Positions 1 to 9,202 of a stretch of DNA of 64,000 nt are shown piece after piece. The notes under the pieces were generated by a model. The model searched no databases and was not told where the DNA came from. It saw nothing but the letters and a program-made list of their open reading frames with translations. Origin of the DNA: Pseudomonas abyssi (GTDB taxonomy: Bacteria > Pseudomonadota > Gammaproteobacteria > Pseudomonadales > Pseudomonadaceae); contig NZ_NTMR01000011.1 in the NCBI RefSeq assembly GCF_002307495.1, positions 186,001 to 250,000 on the forward strand, written 5' to 3'. Each line of letters begins with the position of its first letter. Within the stretch, counting starts at the first letter, position 1. The position numbers were made by a program, and so were the translations under genes.

Positions 1-1
1 G

Positions 2-2194
2 GGGCAAAATCTGACGCTGCCTACCGCTGAGCAGGCTGCTCGCCGCAGTAACAGCGAGGCGGTTGCCGAGGTGGCTGCGCAGAACCGTTCCTGGCGTGAA
101 GGTCGGGCACCGGCAAGCGCTGAAGCCAGTGCACCGCAACTGGACGCGCGTGCGCGCGAGAGCGCTGGTGCCGCGCCCGAGGCGGTCAGCGGCGAAGACT
201 CTCTGCGACTGGTGTCGGGTGCCGATGAAGATGCCGCTGAAGGGGGTGGTGACTCCGCCGCCGGTAATGGTGCCGAGTCGGCGCAGCTGCGTGATGCGCT
301 GGATCGCACCAAAGAACAATTGGACTCGGCGGAGCGAGAGAAAGCCGAGTTGAATGATCGCCTCAGCGATGTGCAGGGGCAGGTAGAAACCCTGCAACGC
401 CTGCTTGAGCTGAAAGATGCGCAGTTGGCTTCACTGCAGGAGCAGGTCGCTGACGGTGGCGAAAACACCGAGCTGACGGCCGAGCCGCAAGCTGACTTGC
501 AGGACATTGCCGATAGCGAAGATCAGGCTGTCGAGGCTGAGCCGATGTCAGCGGATGAGGCTGCTGCCGAGGCGGGCGAGCCTGCCGGAGCTGCCGCCAG
601 TGCTGATGCGTTGGCCGCTGACGTCGACGCCATTGATGGCGCGCCTGTGGATGAGCCTGTCAGCGAACAGGCTCCGGTCGTCGATGCAGAACCGGCGGAA
701 GCTGAGGCTCCTGAAGCTCCTGAGGTATCGGAGCCGGCGCCAGTAGCCGAGCCGGTTGCTCCGGCAGAGCCCGCTGCCAAGGATCCAGCCTCCCTGCTGC
801 AGGGCTTGATGCAAAACCAGATGCTGCTGATCGGCGGTGGGGTGGTTGCCATTCTGCTGCTGTTGCTGGTGTTGATGTCGCTGTCTCGCCGTAATGCACG
901 ACGCGAAGCCGAAATGGCCGACAACTTCATCGCCAATGCGGCTGACGACAAGTCGGATGCGGCGGAACCCGAATCGGACGACTTCAACGTGGCGCTGGCC
1001 GGCGGCGATGACAGTGATCAGGATGGCATGAACCTGGCGGCCGACCCGCTCGTTGAAGCTGATGCGTTGCTGGCCTATGGCAAACCTCAGGAAGCACGTG
1101 AGGTGCTGGCTGATGCGATTGCCGCCGAGCCTGAGCGTAATGATCTGCGCTTGAAGCTGATGGAAGTCGAAGGTCTGTTGGAGAACGCCGAGGGTTATCG
1201 TGACCAGCGTGCGGTACTCGAAGCCAAGGGCAACCAGGGCGATCGTATCGCCGAGCTTGATGCACGCTTCCCGCTGATGGCCGCTGCTGCAGTCGGCGCT
1301 GCGGCGGTGGTCCCGCAGGAAGACGACGAGCTGGAAGCCCCGGCACCGGCGGTTGATGTCGCTGAGGACGACATGGATTTCGATTTCAGCGAGTTTGATC
1401 TGGGCGACGATGCCACGGACAAATCGGCGGATGAAGTGCCCTTCGAAGACGTCCTGGCTGAGTCGCCCGCAGAGTCGGTCCCCGCTGAAGAGGCCGGCTT
1501 CGATCTGGACTTTGATCTGGACGAGCCCGCACTAGAGCAGCCGGTAGAGGCGTCGCCCGACGTTGCTGCTTCCGGTGAGCCCGAGGCGGCACCCGCAGAG
1601 GCAGCAGACGAATTTGACCTGTCCGACTTTGAATTGGATACCGACAGCCTTGACCTGCCTGAGCAGGCGACAGAGCTGCCGCCAGAAGAGCCGGCGGCAA
1701 CCCTCGACGCCGACTTTGATTTGTCCATGACCGAGGATCTTGAGGCGGACAGCCTGATTGCCGAGTTCGAGTCCATGGATTCGCCAGCCGCATCGGGCGA
1801 GCCGGCGGCCGAGTCGCTGGATTTGTCTGACGCGTCCCTGTCCGATCTGGACGCGGAGCTGCCACCGACCGATGCGCTTGATGATCTGGAGCTGCCGGTT
1901 GCTGATGGACAGGACAGCTTGGACTCCTTCGAGCTGCCCGAGCTGGACGACGCCGACCTCACCCCGATTGACAGCGCCACGGAGGAAGCAGTGGGCGATA
2001 CTTTGGATGAAGACGACGAGTTCGACTTCCTGTCCGGCACCGATGAGTGTGCCACCAAGTTGGACCTGGCCCGTGCCTACATCGATATGGGTGACCAGGA
2101 GGGGGCTCGCGATATCCTTAACGAAGTCGTCGAGGAAGGCAGTGAGCAGCAGCAGCAGGAAGCGCGCAGTCTGATGGAGCGCCTGACTGACTGA
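2..2194 (+). CDS. fimV: FimV pilus/peptidoglycan-associated hub protein, 3' part
   Basis: The reading frame is open from the first base, so the 5' end (signal peptide, FimV N-terminal domain, most of the LysM domain) lies outside the window. The first codons read GQNLTLPTAEQ, the usual end of a FimV LysM motif. Counted from the codon at base 2, there is a coiled-coil stretch around codons 90-125, a long acidic Ala/Glu/Pro-rich linker, one membrane helix at about 275-297, TPR-like helices at about 350-430, a second long acidic linker and a C-terminal cap at about 682-730 that begins CATKLDLARAYIDMG. FimV is an inner-membrane protein that organises type IV pilus assembly, polar localisation and cAMP signalling in Pseudomonas. 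The stop overlaps the truA start by one base. A GTG at 71 is an internal codon, not a start. A second FimV-like gene lies at 22554. Confidence 0.93.
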   Translation, partial: GQNLTLPTAEQAARRSNSEAVAEVAAQNRSWREGRAPASAEASAPQLDARARESAGAAPEAVSGEDSLRLVSGADEDAAEGGGDSAAGNGAESAQLRDALDRTKEQLDSAEREKAELNDRLSDVQGQVETLQRLLELKDAQLASLQEQVADGGENTELTAEPQADLQDIADSEDQAVEAEPMSADEAAAEAGEPAGAAASADALAADVDAIDGAPVDEPVSEQAPVVDAEPAEAEAPEAPEVSEPAPVAEPVAPAEPAAKDPASLLQGLMQNQMLLIGGGVVAILLLLLVLMSLSRRNARREAEMADNFIANAADDKSDAAEPESDDFNVALAGGDDSDQDGMNLAADPLVEADALLAYGKPQEAREVLADAIAAEPERNDLRLKLMEVEGLLENAEGYRDQRAVLEAKGNQGDRIAELDARFPLMAAAAVGAAAVVPQEDDELEAPAPAVDVAEDDMDFDFSEFDLGDDATDKSADEVPFEDVLAESPAESVPAEEAGFDLDFDLDEPALEQPVEASPDVAASGEPEAAPAEAADEFDLSDFELDTDSLDLPEQATELPPEEPAATLDADFDLSMTEDLEADSLIAEFESMDSPAASGEPAAESLDLSDASLSDLDAELPPTDALDDLELPVADGQDSLDSFELPELDDADLTPIDSATEEAVGDTLDEDDEFDFLSGTDECATKLDLARAYIDMGDQEGARDILNEVVEEGSEQQQQEARSLMERLTD

Positions 2195-3054
2195 TGGTAG
2201 ATGATGCGACAAATCCAGCGGCCGCCCCTGAGGCGGCCGCTGTTGTTTCCAGGGTGGCGGCCTGCGTGGAGTACCGAGGTACGGCCTACCGTGGCTGGCA
2301 GCGTCAGCAGAAGGGCGTGCCCAGCGTACAGGAAGCGGTTGAGAAGGCGTTGAGCCGGGTTGCCAATCACCCCGTACAGATTTTCTGCGCTGGGCGCACC
2401 GATGCCGGCGTGCATGCGTCCTGTCAGGTCATTCACTTTGACAGCGACGCCGTTCGCTCCCCACGCAACTGGATTCATGGCGCTAATGCCAATCTGCCGC
2501 CGGATATCTCCCTGAGCTGGGTACTGCCCGTCGGGCAGGATTTTCATGCGCGTTTTTCTGCCCAGGCGCGCCGATATCGTTACGTGATTTATAACGATCC
2601 GGTTCGACCGGCCCACCTTGCCCATGAGGTGACCTGGAATTACCGACCCTTGGATATCGAGCGGATGCGTGCTGCCGCCAAGGTGCTGGTGGGGACTCAC
2701 GACTTTACCTCCTATCGGGCGGTTGGCTGCCAGGCCAAATCGCCCATCAAGACCGTTCATCATCTCGAGCTGCTGGAGTTTGGTCGGTTCATCGTGCTGG
2801 ATATCCGCGCCAATGCCTTCCTGCATCACATGGTGCGCAATATCGCCGGTGTACTAATGCAGATTGGCTGTGGCGAGCACCCGGTCGGCTGGGCTGCTCA
2901 GGTGTTGGCCGCCCGGGATCGCGCTCAGGGTGGCCTGACGGCGCCAGCCTATGGTTTGTATCTTGTGGATGTAACCTATCCGGCGCACTTCGATCTGCCG
3001 GACCGCTATCTGGGGCCGCATTTTCTGTCTGCGCTGCCGGATGTGCTGGACTGA
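2194..3054 (+). CDS. truA: tRNA pseudouridine(38-40) synthase TruA
   Basis: The 286-residue product converts U38-U40 of the tRNA anticodon arm to pseudouridine. The catalytic aspartate is D70 in CAGRTDAGVHA, and the family features ARFSAQARRYRYVIYND and NAFLHHMVRNI are present. The ATG at 2194 overlaps the fimV stop (TGATG). It adds about 18 loosely conserved residues before the core that starts at VAACVEYRG, as also seen in Pseudomonas homologues. fimV-truA-trpF is the standard Pseudomonas order. A perfect GC hairpin lies within the first codons, see 2217-2241. Confidence 0.97.
   Translation: MVDDATNPAAAPEAAAVVSRVAACVEYRGTAYRGWQRQQKGVPSVQEAVEKALSRVANHPVQIFCAGRTDAGVHASCQVIHFDSDAVRSPRNWIHGANANLPPDISLSWVLPVGQDFHARFSAQARRYRYVIYNDPVRPAHLAHEVTWNYRPLDIERMRAAAKVLVGTHDFTSYRAVGCQAKSPIKTVHHLELLEFGRFIVLDIRANAFLHHMVRNIAGVLMQIGCGEHPVGWAAQVLAARDRAQGGLTAPAYGLYLVDVTYPAHFDLPDRYLGPHFLSALPDVLD
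2217..2241. other. Perfect GC hairpin inside the truA 5' coding region
   Basis: AGCGGCCGCC at 2217-2226 pairs perfectly with GGCGGCCGCT at 2232-2241 around the loop CCTGA. It is followed by GTTGTTT, so it resembles a weak intrinsic terminator for fimV that falls inside the first codons of truA. It could damp or couple truA expression. The structure is seen directly; its function is inference. Confidence 0.45.
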
Positions 3055-3117
3055 CGCTGGTGCCCCTATCTGCTAACATCGATTCCCTTTGCAACCAGAC
3101 AGGCAAGCCTTCAGGCG

Positions 3118-3732
3118 ATGACCCGAATCAAGATATGTGGCATTACCCGTGAGCAAGACGCCCTGGCCGCCGCTGCCGCCGGCGCCGATGCCATCGGCCT
3201 GGTGTTTTACCCACCGAGTCCGCGCGCAGTCGATGCCGGCCAGGCGGCGCGCATCGTGGCCGCGTTGCCACCTTTTGTAACGACGGTCGGTTTGTTTGTT
3301 GATGCCGAGCCTGCAGCCGTGCGCGCGGTCTTGGCCGAGGTGCCGCTGGATCTGCTGCAGTTCCATGGTGAGGAGAGCGACGACTATTGTCGTCAGTTCG
3401 GTCGTCCCTATCTCAAGGCAGTACGGGTTCGCAGCGCTGATCAGTTGCAAGACGTAGCTGCGCAATGGCCTGGCGCAGCCGGTATTTTGCTTGATAGCTA
3501 CAAGCCTGGTGTGCCCGGCGGTACCGGCGAGGTCTTCGACTGGCGTCTGGTGCCGCGCGAGCGTGACTGGAATCTCGTGTTGGCCGGTGGCTTGGTCGCA
3601 AGCAATGTGCGCCAGGCAATTGATGAAATGCAGCCCTGGGCCGTGGATGTCAGCGGTGGTGTCGAGGCGGCCAAGGGCATCAAGGATGTGGCAAAAATTA
3701 ACGCGTTTGTTCAAGAGGTGAAGCGTGTCTGA
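3118..3732 (+). CDS. trpF: Phosphoribosylanthranilate isomerase TrpF
   Basis: The 204-residue TIM-barrel enzyme isomerises phosphoribosylanthranilate to CdRP, the third step of tryptophan synthesis. The general base C7 (KICGIT) and general acid D126 (ILLDSY) are both present. The phosphate-binding loops LAGGL and VDVSGGVE are visible near the C terminus. Length is normal for the family. It starts 63 bases after truA and its 3' end overlaps the GTG start of trpB by 8 bases, which suggests translational coupling. Confidence 0.98.
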   Translation: MTRIKICGITREQDALAAAAAGADAIGLVFYPPSPRAVDAGQAARIVAALPPFVTTVGLFVDAEPAAVRAVLAEVPLDLLQFHGEESDDYCRQFGRPYLKAVRVRSADQLQDVAAQWPGAAGILLDSYKPGVPGGTGEVFDWRLVPRERDWNLVLAGGLVASNVRQAIDEMQPWAVDVSGGVEAAKGIKDVAKINAFVQEVKRV

Positions 3733-4942
3733 CTCCAACCCCATCGATTTTTCTGCGGTGCCCGACGCGCGAGGCCACTTTGGTCCGTATGGCGGCCGCT
3801 TTGTTTCTGAAACCCTGATGGACGCGCTGGATGAGCTGGAGCGTCTTTATCGCACCTTGTCCGATGACCCTGCCTTTCAGGCGGAATTTGACCGGGATCT
3901 GGCCTTTTATGTGGGCCGGCCTTCGCCACTATATCTGGCTGAACGCTTAACGCAAAAGGTCGGTGGTGCGCAGATCTATCTCAAGCGGGAAGACCTCAAC
4001 CACACCGGCGCCCACAAGGTGAACAACACTATCGGCCAGGCGCTGCTAGCCAAACACATGGGCAAACCGCGAGTGATTGCCGAAACCGGTGCCGGTCAGC
4101 ACGGTGTGGCGACGGCGACCGTGGCTGCACGTCTGGGGCTGAAATGCCAGGTTTACATGGGCGCAGAAGATGTTCGGCGTCAGGCGCTCAACGTGTATCG
4201 CATGAAGCTGCTGGGTGCCGAAGTGATTCCGGTCACCTCCGGCTCCCGTACGCTGAAAGATGCCATGAATGAGGCAATGCGCGACTGGGTTACCAACATT
4301 GATGACACCTTCTACATCATTGGTACCGTCGCAGGCCCACATCCATACCCTGAGCTGGTGCGCGACTTTCAGTGCGTCATTGGCCGTGAGGCACGCGAGC
4401 AGTGCCTGACCCAGGCCGGTCGCCTGCCAGACGCGCTGGTAGCCTGTGTCGGCGGTGGTTCCAACGCGATTGGTTTGTTCCATCCGTTCCTGAATGATGA
4501 AAGCGTGCGCATGTACGGGGTCGAAGCCGGTGGCCACGGTATCGCCACCGGTGAGCATGCTGCGCCGCTGAGCGCTGGTCAGCCTGGGGTGCTGCACGGC
4601 AATCGCACCTATCTGATGTCGGATGAAGCAGGGCAGATCATTGAGACTCACTCGGTCTCTGCCGGCCTCGATTATCCGGGCGTTGGTCCGGAGCACAGCT
4701 GGCTGAAGGACATTGGCCGGGTGGACTATGTCGATGCGACTGACGATGAGGCATTGCACGCGTTCCGCGAGCTGACCCGTGTCGAGGGCATCATGCCGGC
4801 ACTGGAGTCCAGTCATGCGGTGGCCTACGGCATGAAGCTGGCAGCCAGCATGAGTCCTGAGGAGATTGTCGTGATCAACCTGTCCGGTCGTGGCGACAAG
4901 GACATTCACACCGTCGCCGGCATTGACGGCATCAGCATCTAG
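3725..4942 (+). CDS. trpB: Tryptophan synthase beta chain TrpB
   Basis: The 405-residue PLP enzyme condenses indole with serine to give tryptophan, acting in the alpha2-beta2 complex with TrpA. The PLP lysine is K98 (HTGAHKVNN), and the glycine-rich phosphate loop GGGSNAIG is present. The start is a GTG at 3725 inside the end of trpF, preceded by AAGAGGTGAAGC as ribosome-binding site. In P. aeruginosa trpBA lie elsewhere next to the regulator trpI; here the pair is embedded after trpF. Confidence 0.98.
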   Translation: MSDSNPIDFSAVPDARGHFGPYGGRFVSETLMDALDELERLYRTLSDDPAFQAEFDRDLAFYVGRPSPLYLAERLTQKVGGAQIYLKREDLNHTGAHKVNNTIGQALLAKHMGKPRVIAETGAGQHGVATATVAARLGLKCQVYMGAEDVRRQALNVYRMKLLGAEVIPVTSGSRTLKDAMNEAMRDWVTNIDDTFYIIGTVAGPHPYPELVRDFQCVIGREAREQCLTQAGRLPDALVACVGGGSNAIGLFHPFLNDESVRMYGVEAGGHGIATGEHAAPLSAGQPGVLHGNRTYLMSDEAGQIIETHSVSAGLDYPGVGPEHSWLKDIGRVDYVDATDDEALHAFRELTRVEGIMPALESSHAVAYGMKLAASMSPEEIVVINLSGRGDKDIHTVAGIDGISI

Positions 4943-4953
4943 TCGAGTTATCC

Positions 4954-5757
4954 ATGAGCCGAATTCAAGCCCGTTTTTCCGCCCTGCAGGCCGCCGGTCG
5001 CAAGGCGCTGATCCCTTACATTACTGCCGGTGATCCTGCCCCGGCGGTAACCCTGCCGCTGATGCATGACCTGGTTGCTGCCGGTGCAGATATCATTGAG
5101 CTGGGTATCCCGTTCTCCGACCCGATGGCTGATGGCCCGGTGATCCAGCTCGCTATGGAACGTGCGCTCGCGCACGAGGTGAGTCTGCGACAGGTGCTGG
5201 AGATGGTTGCCGAGTTTCGCCAGCGTGACAACGATACGCCGGTCGTGCTGATGGGGTATCTGAACCCGGTCGAGCGTATGGGCTATGATGAATTTGCCCG
5301 TGAAGCTGCTGAAGCCGGCGTTGACGGTGTGCTGACCGTTGATCTGCCGCCGGAAGAGGCTGTCGACGTCGTGCCGCTGTTCAAGGCGCGCGGACTGGAC
5401 ACGATTTTCCTGTTGGCGCCGACCACCACGGCCGAGCGCGCGCGCTCAATTTGTCAGCAGGCCAGCGGCTATGTCTATTATGTTTCCCTGAAAGGTGTGA
5501 CCGGGTCCAGTGCTTTGGACGTCACCGATGTAGCAAACAAATTGGACATGCTGCGTACGGTCACCGACTTGCCGATTGGCGTTGGCTTCGGTATCCGCGA
5601 CGGCGCTACTGCCGCAGCGGTTGGTGAGGTAGCCGATGGCGTTGTGGTCGGGTCTGTGCTGGTCAATCAGATTGCGGCCAACGCCGATAATCCGGATGCA
5701 GCGCGCAAGGCGATCTCGGCCATCATTGCCGAGATGCGCGGCGCCATGGACCACTGA
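4954..5757 (+). CDS. trpA: Tryptophan synthase alpha chain TrpA
   Basis: The 267-residue TIM-barrel subunit cleaves indole-3-glycerol phosphate to indole and glyceraldehyde 3-phosphate. Both catalytic residues sit at their canonical numbers, E49 ([11 protein letters not shown]) and D60 (MADGP). It follows trpB by 11 bases and pairs with it functionally. The phosphate-binding segment GFGIRDG is present near residue 210. Confidence 0.98.
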   Translation: MSRIQARFSALQAAGRKALIPYITAGDPAPAVTLPLMHDLVAAGADIIELGIPFSDPMADGPVIQLAMERALAHEVSLRQVLEMVAEFRQRDNDTPVVLMGYLNPVERMGYDEFAREAAEAGVDGVLTVDLPPEEAVDVVPLFKARGLDTIFLLAPTTTAERARSICQQASGYVYYVSLKGVTGSSALDVTDVANKLDMLRTVTDLPIGVGFGIRDGATAAAVGEVADGVVVGSVLVNQIAANADNPDAARKAISAIIAEMRGAMDH

Positions 5758-5765
5758 ACAACGTC

Positions 5766-5783
5766 CACTGCCTGCTGGCAGTG
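5766..5783. other. Small hairpin between trpA and accD
   Basis: CACTGCC at 5766-5772 pairs with GGCAGTG at 5777-5783 around TGCT. There is no T tract, so this is not a classical terminator. It may mark an mRNA processing or partial attenuation point between the tryptophan genes and accD; this is inference. Confidence 0.3.
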
Positions 5784-5815
5784 TTGACTGAGCTGACAAC
5801 AGAGAAGGAAAGGCG

Positions 5816-6706
5816 ATGAGCAACTGGTTGGTGGACAAACTGATTCCCTCCATTGTGCGCTCCGAAGCACAGAAGAGCAGCGTACCCGAAGGGCTCTGGC
5901 GCAAATGCCCGTCCTGTGACGCGGTACTGTATCGGCCGGAGCTGGAGAAAAATCTGGATGTCTGCCCCAAGTGCAGCCATCACCTGCGTATTGGCGCTCG
6001 CCGCCGTCTGGACATCTTCCTGGACGCCGAGGGGCGCAACGAGATCGGCGCGGAGCTGGAGCCGGTGGATCGCCTGAAGTTCCGCGACAGCAAAAAATAC
6101 AAGGACCGTCTGGCTGCCGCCCAGAAAGAAACCGGTGAGAAAGATGCGCTGGTTGTCATGCAGGGCGCGCTGAAGGGCTCTCCGATTGTGGCCAGTGCCT
6201 TTGAATTCAACTTCATGGGTGGCTCGATGGGCAGCGTGGTCGGGGCCCGCTTTGTACGCGGCGCAGAGGTCGCCCTGCAGGAACGTATCCCCTACATCTG
6301 CTTCTCCGCCTCCGGCGGCGCGCGTATGCAGGAAGCGCTGTTTTCCCTGATGCAGATGGCCAAGACAAGTGCCGCGCTGGCGCGCCTGCGTGAAGAGGGT
6401 ATTCCTTTTATCTCGGTCATGACCGACCCGGTTTACGGCGGCGTGTCCGCCAGTCTGGCGATGCTGGGTGATCTCAACGTGGCTGAGCCCAATGCGCTGA
6501 TCGGTTTTGCCGGTCCGCGAGTGATCGAGCAGACCGTACGCGAGAAACTGCCGCCGGGCTTCCAGCGCAGTGAGTTCCTGCTGGATCATGGTGCGCTGGA
6601 TATGATTGTTTCGCGCAGTGAAATGCGTGATCGCCTGGCCAGCATCCTGGCCATGCTGACCGGCGCGCCGGCACCGGAGGGCAGTGCGGAGGTGGTCGAG
6701 GCCTGA
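5816..6706 (+). CDS. accD: Acetyl-CoA carboxylase carboxyltransferase beta subunit AccD
   Basis: The 296-residue subunit forms the carboxyltransferase with AccA and makes malonyl-CoA for fatty acid synthesis. The N-terminal zinc ribbon has C31, C34, C50 and C53 (CPSC and CPKC pairs). A crotonase-like carboxyltransferase core follows, with [10 protein letters not shown] and the [11 protein letters not shown] motif. The ATG at 5816 has the ribosome-binding site GAAGGAAAGG. accD followed by folC is conserved in many proteobacteria. Confidence 0.98.
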   Translation: MSNWLVDKLIPSIVRSEAQKSSVPEGLWRKCPSCDAVLYRPELEKNLDVCPKCSHHLRIGARRRLDIFLDAEGRNEIGAELEPVDRLKFRDSKKYKDRLAAAQKETGEKDALVVMQGALKGSPIVASAFEFNFMGGSMGSVVGARFVRGAEVALQERIPYICFSASGGARMQEALFSLMQMAKTSAALARLREEGIPFISVMTDPVYGGVSASLAMLGDLNVAEPNALIGFAGPRVIEQTVREKLPPGFQRSEFLLDHGALDMIVSRSEMRDRLASILAMLTGAPAPEGSAEVVEA

Positions 6707-6707
6707 T

Positions 6708-7973
6708 ATGAGTGCGCGCAGTCTGGCCGATTGGCTGGTTCGGCTGGAAGGGTTGCACCCCAGCGAGATCGACATGGGGCTGGAGCGGGTCCGTTTGGTC
6801 GCAGCGCGACTGGGCGTGCTTACTCCAGCCCCGCTGGTTTTTACCGTCACCGGTACCAACGGCAAGGGCTCAACCTGTGCCGCATTGGAATCCCTGTTGC
6901 GCCGCAGCGGGCTTCGTACCGGCTGCTATACCTCGCCGCACCTGGTGCGCTACAACGAGCGTGTGCGCCTTGACGGGCAGTTGGCCGATGATGCCAGTCT
7001 GTGCGCGGCGTTCGCCGCCATTGATGACCTGCGTGGCGATATCTCCCTGACCTATTTCGAGTTTGGCACCCTGGCGGCGCTATGGCTGTTCAAGCGTGCC
7101 GAGCTGGACGCCGTGGTGCTGGAAGTGGGGCTGGGCGGCCGTCTGGATGCCGTCAATGTGGTCGACGCTGATGTTGCGGTGGTGACCAGCATCGGCATTG
7201 ATCATCAGGAGTATCTGGGCAATACGCGGGCCTCGGTGGCGACCGAGAAGGCCGGTATTTTGCGCTCTGGGCGTCCGGTGGTCAGCGGCGAGCGCGACCT
7301 GCCTGATACCTTTTTCCAGGCGGTTGAGCGACTTGGCTGTCAGTTGGTTCAGCGCGATCGGGACTTCGCTGTGCAGATGCAACCTGATGGCCAGTGGACG
7401 CTGAACGGCGAGGGGGGCTTGGGCGCGGCGCGGTCGCTGCTGCTGCCGCCGGTGCGCTTGCCGCGTGACAATCTGGCGGTGGCTGTTCAAGCCTTCTGGG
7501 CAGCCGGGCTGGACCTGCCGGATGCGGCTCTGGGTGAGGCGCTGGCTGCAGCCAGTGCAGCCGGGCGGCTTGAGTCGTGCGAGATAGACTGGCAGGGCCA
7601 GCGCCGTAGCCTGCTGCTGGATGTGGGGCATAATCCCCACGCGGCCGCCTTTCTGGCCGAGTCCTTGCGGCAGCAGGGCTCGCGCCCACGGGTTGCGGTG
7701 TTTGGTCTGTTGGCGGACAAGGACCTGCAAGGCGTGCTGGCGCCGTTGGGCGGCCTGTTCGAGCGCTGGTATGTGGCCCCCTTGCCAAGTCCGCGCAGTC
7801 GTTCGGCGCACGAGCTGCAGCAGGCTCTCGAGGCTTCTGGTGAGCAGGGACAGGTGGCGGCTTCGGTCGCCGCAGCGTTGGCGTTGGCGTTGAGCGAAAC
7901 ATCCGCTGATACCGAAATTGTCATTTTCGGGTCGTTTTTCTGCGTCGCCGACGCCATACTCTGGCTATCGTAA
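6708..7973 (+). CDS. folC: Bifunctional dihydrofolate/folylpolyglutamate synthase FolC
   Basis: The 421-residue Mur-ligase-like enzyme adds glutamate to dihydropteroate and to folates using ATP. The P-loop VTGTNGKGST lies at about residues 47-56, and the ligase motif EVGLGGRLDAVN and LDVGHNPHAA are visible. The frame extends upstream to a GTG at 6684, but the ATG at 6708, one base after the accD stop, gives the expected N terminus (SLADWLVRLEGLHP). Confidence 0.97.
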   Translation: MSARSLADWLVRLEGLHPSEIDMGLERVRLVAARLGVLTPAPLVFTVTGTNGKGSTCAALESLLRRSGLRTGCYTSPHLVRYNERVRLDGQLADDASLCAAFAAIDDLRGDISLTYFEFGTLAALWLFKRAELDAVVLEVGLGGRLDAVNVVDADVAVVTSIGIDHQEYLGNTRASVATEKAGILRSGRPVVSGERDLPDTFFQAVERLGCQLVQRDRDFAVQMQPDGQWTLNGEGGLGAARSLLLPPVRLPRDNLAVAVQAFWAAGLDLPDAALGEALAAASAAGRLESCEIDWQGQRRSLLLDVGHNPHAAAFLAESLRQQGSRPRVAVFGLLADKDLQGVLAPLGGLFERWYVAPLPSPRSRSAHELQQALEASGEQGQVAASVAAALALALSETSADTEIVIFGSFFCVADAILWLS

Positions 7974-7991
7974 ATAGCCGGGGTAAGCAGG

Positions 7992-8591
7992 ATGGATGAA
8001 CGTCTCAAACAGCGCATCATTGGTGCTGTGGTACTGATTGTCGCTGCCGTGGTTTTTCTGCCCATGCTACTGTCGGGGCAGGATGAGACGGTGCAGGTCG
8101 AGGTGGAAGTGCCGGAGGCGCCCCTGCTTGATCGCGAGCCGATTGCCCTCGTCGAGCCGGCTCAACTGCCGCCCGCGCCGACGGTAGCTGCCATGCCGGA
8201 GACGCTTGAGTCCTCCCCCGAAGAGCCGGTTACTGCACCTGAGCCGGCGCCGGCGGCTGAGCCTGCCCCAGCACCTGAAGCGGTCGTCGCTGCCCCTGAG
8301 CCGACCCCGGCACCCACACCCGCGCCGCCGGCGGCCAACGGCGACTGGGTGATCCAGTTGGGCAGCTTTTCCAGCGCTTCCAACGCCGAGGGGCTGAGTC
8401 AGACGCTGCGCACCCAGGGCTACAACGCCTATACCCATGCCGTGACTGTGCAGGGCAAGGCTATTACCCGTGTTTATGTCGGGCCGCTTGCCAGCCGCGA
8501 AGCAGCCAACCGCTTGCGCGACGAGCTGGAACGCAAGCGCGGCAACAAGGGGTTGGTGGTAGCCTATGACGCCTCGAGTGGGCGTGGTTGA
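7992..8591 (+). CDS. SPOR domain cell-division protein (DedD-like)
   Basis: The 199-residue protein has a short cytoplasmic N terminus, one membrane helix at about 10-27 and a Pro/Ala/Glu-rich periplasmic linker at about 31-115. A SPOR domain follows at about 117-195 (GDWVIQLGSFSSASNAEGL). SPOR domains bind septal peptidoglycan stripped of stem peptides, so a role at the division site is expected from the family. It lies between folC and cvpA, the conserved position of dedD/sporD in gammaproteobacteria. Confidence 0.9.
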   Translation: MDERLKQRIIGAVVLIVAAVVFLPMLLSGQDETVQVEVEVPEAPLLDREPIALVEPAQLPPAPTVAAMPETLESSPEEPVTAPEPAPAAEPAPAPEAVVAAPEPTPAPTPAPPAANGDWVIQLGSFSSASNAEGLSQTLRTQGYNAYTHAVTVQGKAITRVYVGPLASREAANRLRDELERKRGNKGLVVAYDASSGRG

Positions 8592-8631
8592 GTTGTCGCG
8601 TTTTTGCCTGTTTCGATGGCCCGAACAGCTC

Positions 8632-8640
8632 TGCTAGAAT
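8632..8640 (+). promoter_or_regulatory. Candidate extended -10 promoter upstream of cvpA
   Basis: TGC followed by TAGAAT (8635-8640) forms an extended -10 element 30 bases before the cvpA GTG, in the 79-base gap after the SPOR gene. No good -35 hexamer is seen at 17 bases. It would give cvpA-purF a promoter of their own. Confidence 0.35.
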
Positions 8641-8670
8641 GTCGGCCTTTGTTGAGCAGAGTATTTAATC

Positions 8671-9153
8671 GTGTCTTTGACCTGGGTTGACTGGGCAATC
8701 GTCGCCATCATTGTGGTTTCCGCCCTGATTAGTCTGACCAGAGGGTTCGTCAAGGAAGCCTTGTCTTTGCTGACCTGGGTTATCGCCGGGCTGGTTGCCT
8801 GGCTATTTGGTGGCGCCCTGGCCGAGTTGCTGGCCCCGTACATCGAGACACCGTCGCTGCGAGTCATTGCAGCTTGTTCCATTCTTTTTGTGATGACGCT
8901 GTTGCTGGGCGGCTTGATCAACTATCTGATCGGCCAGCTGGTGATAGTGACCGGATTGAGCGGTACTGATCGCTTCCTCGGCATGGTGTTTGGTGCTGCG
9001 CGAGGCGCGTTGCTGGTCGTGGTGGCCGTCGGATTGCTTAGCCTGGCTCCAGTCGAGGCTGACACCTGGTGGCGTGAGTCCGTTGTCATTCCGCATTTTC
9101 TACTGGTCGCGGACTGGTCGAAAAACCTTATTCTGCAAATGGCGGGACGCTGA
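8671..9153 (+). CDS. cvpA: CvpA family inner-membrane protein
   Basis: The 160-residue protein has four membrane helices at about 5-22, 31-48, 64-84 and 104-126. It carries the family pattern of an early [14 protein letters not shown] and a later [18 protein letters not shown]. CvpA is needed for colicin V export and envelope tolerance in enterobacteria; its molecular action is not settled. The start is the GTG at 8671. It lies directly upstream of purF, as in E. coli and Pseudomonas. Confidence 0.95.
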   Translation: MSLTWVDWAIVAIIVVSALISLTRGFVKEALSLLTWVIAGLVAWLFGGALAELLAPYIETPSLRVIAACSILFVMTLLLGGLINYLIGQLVIVTGLSGTDRFLGMVFGAARGALLVVVAVGLLSLAPVEADTWWRESVVIPHFLLVADWSKNLILQMAGR

Positions 9154-9202
9154 TCCGGGTGTCCCGGAATGCGCCGCCTCCCAATCAAGAAGGTACTCAG
9201 GC

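Noticed and set aside
1195-2058. 287-codon Ser-rich minus-strand frame opposite fimV
   Set aside because: The Ser/Ala-rich composition is the reverse of the acidic FimV repeats; not a gene.
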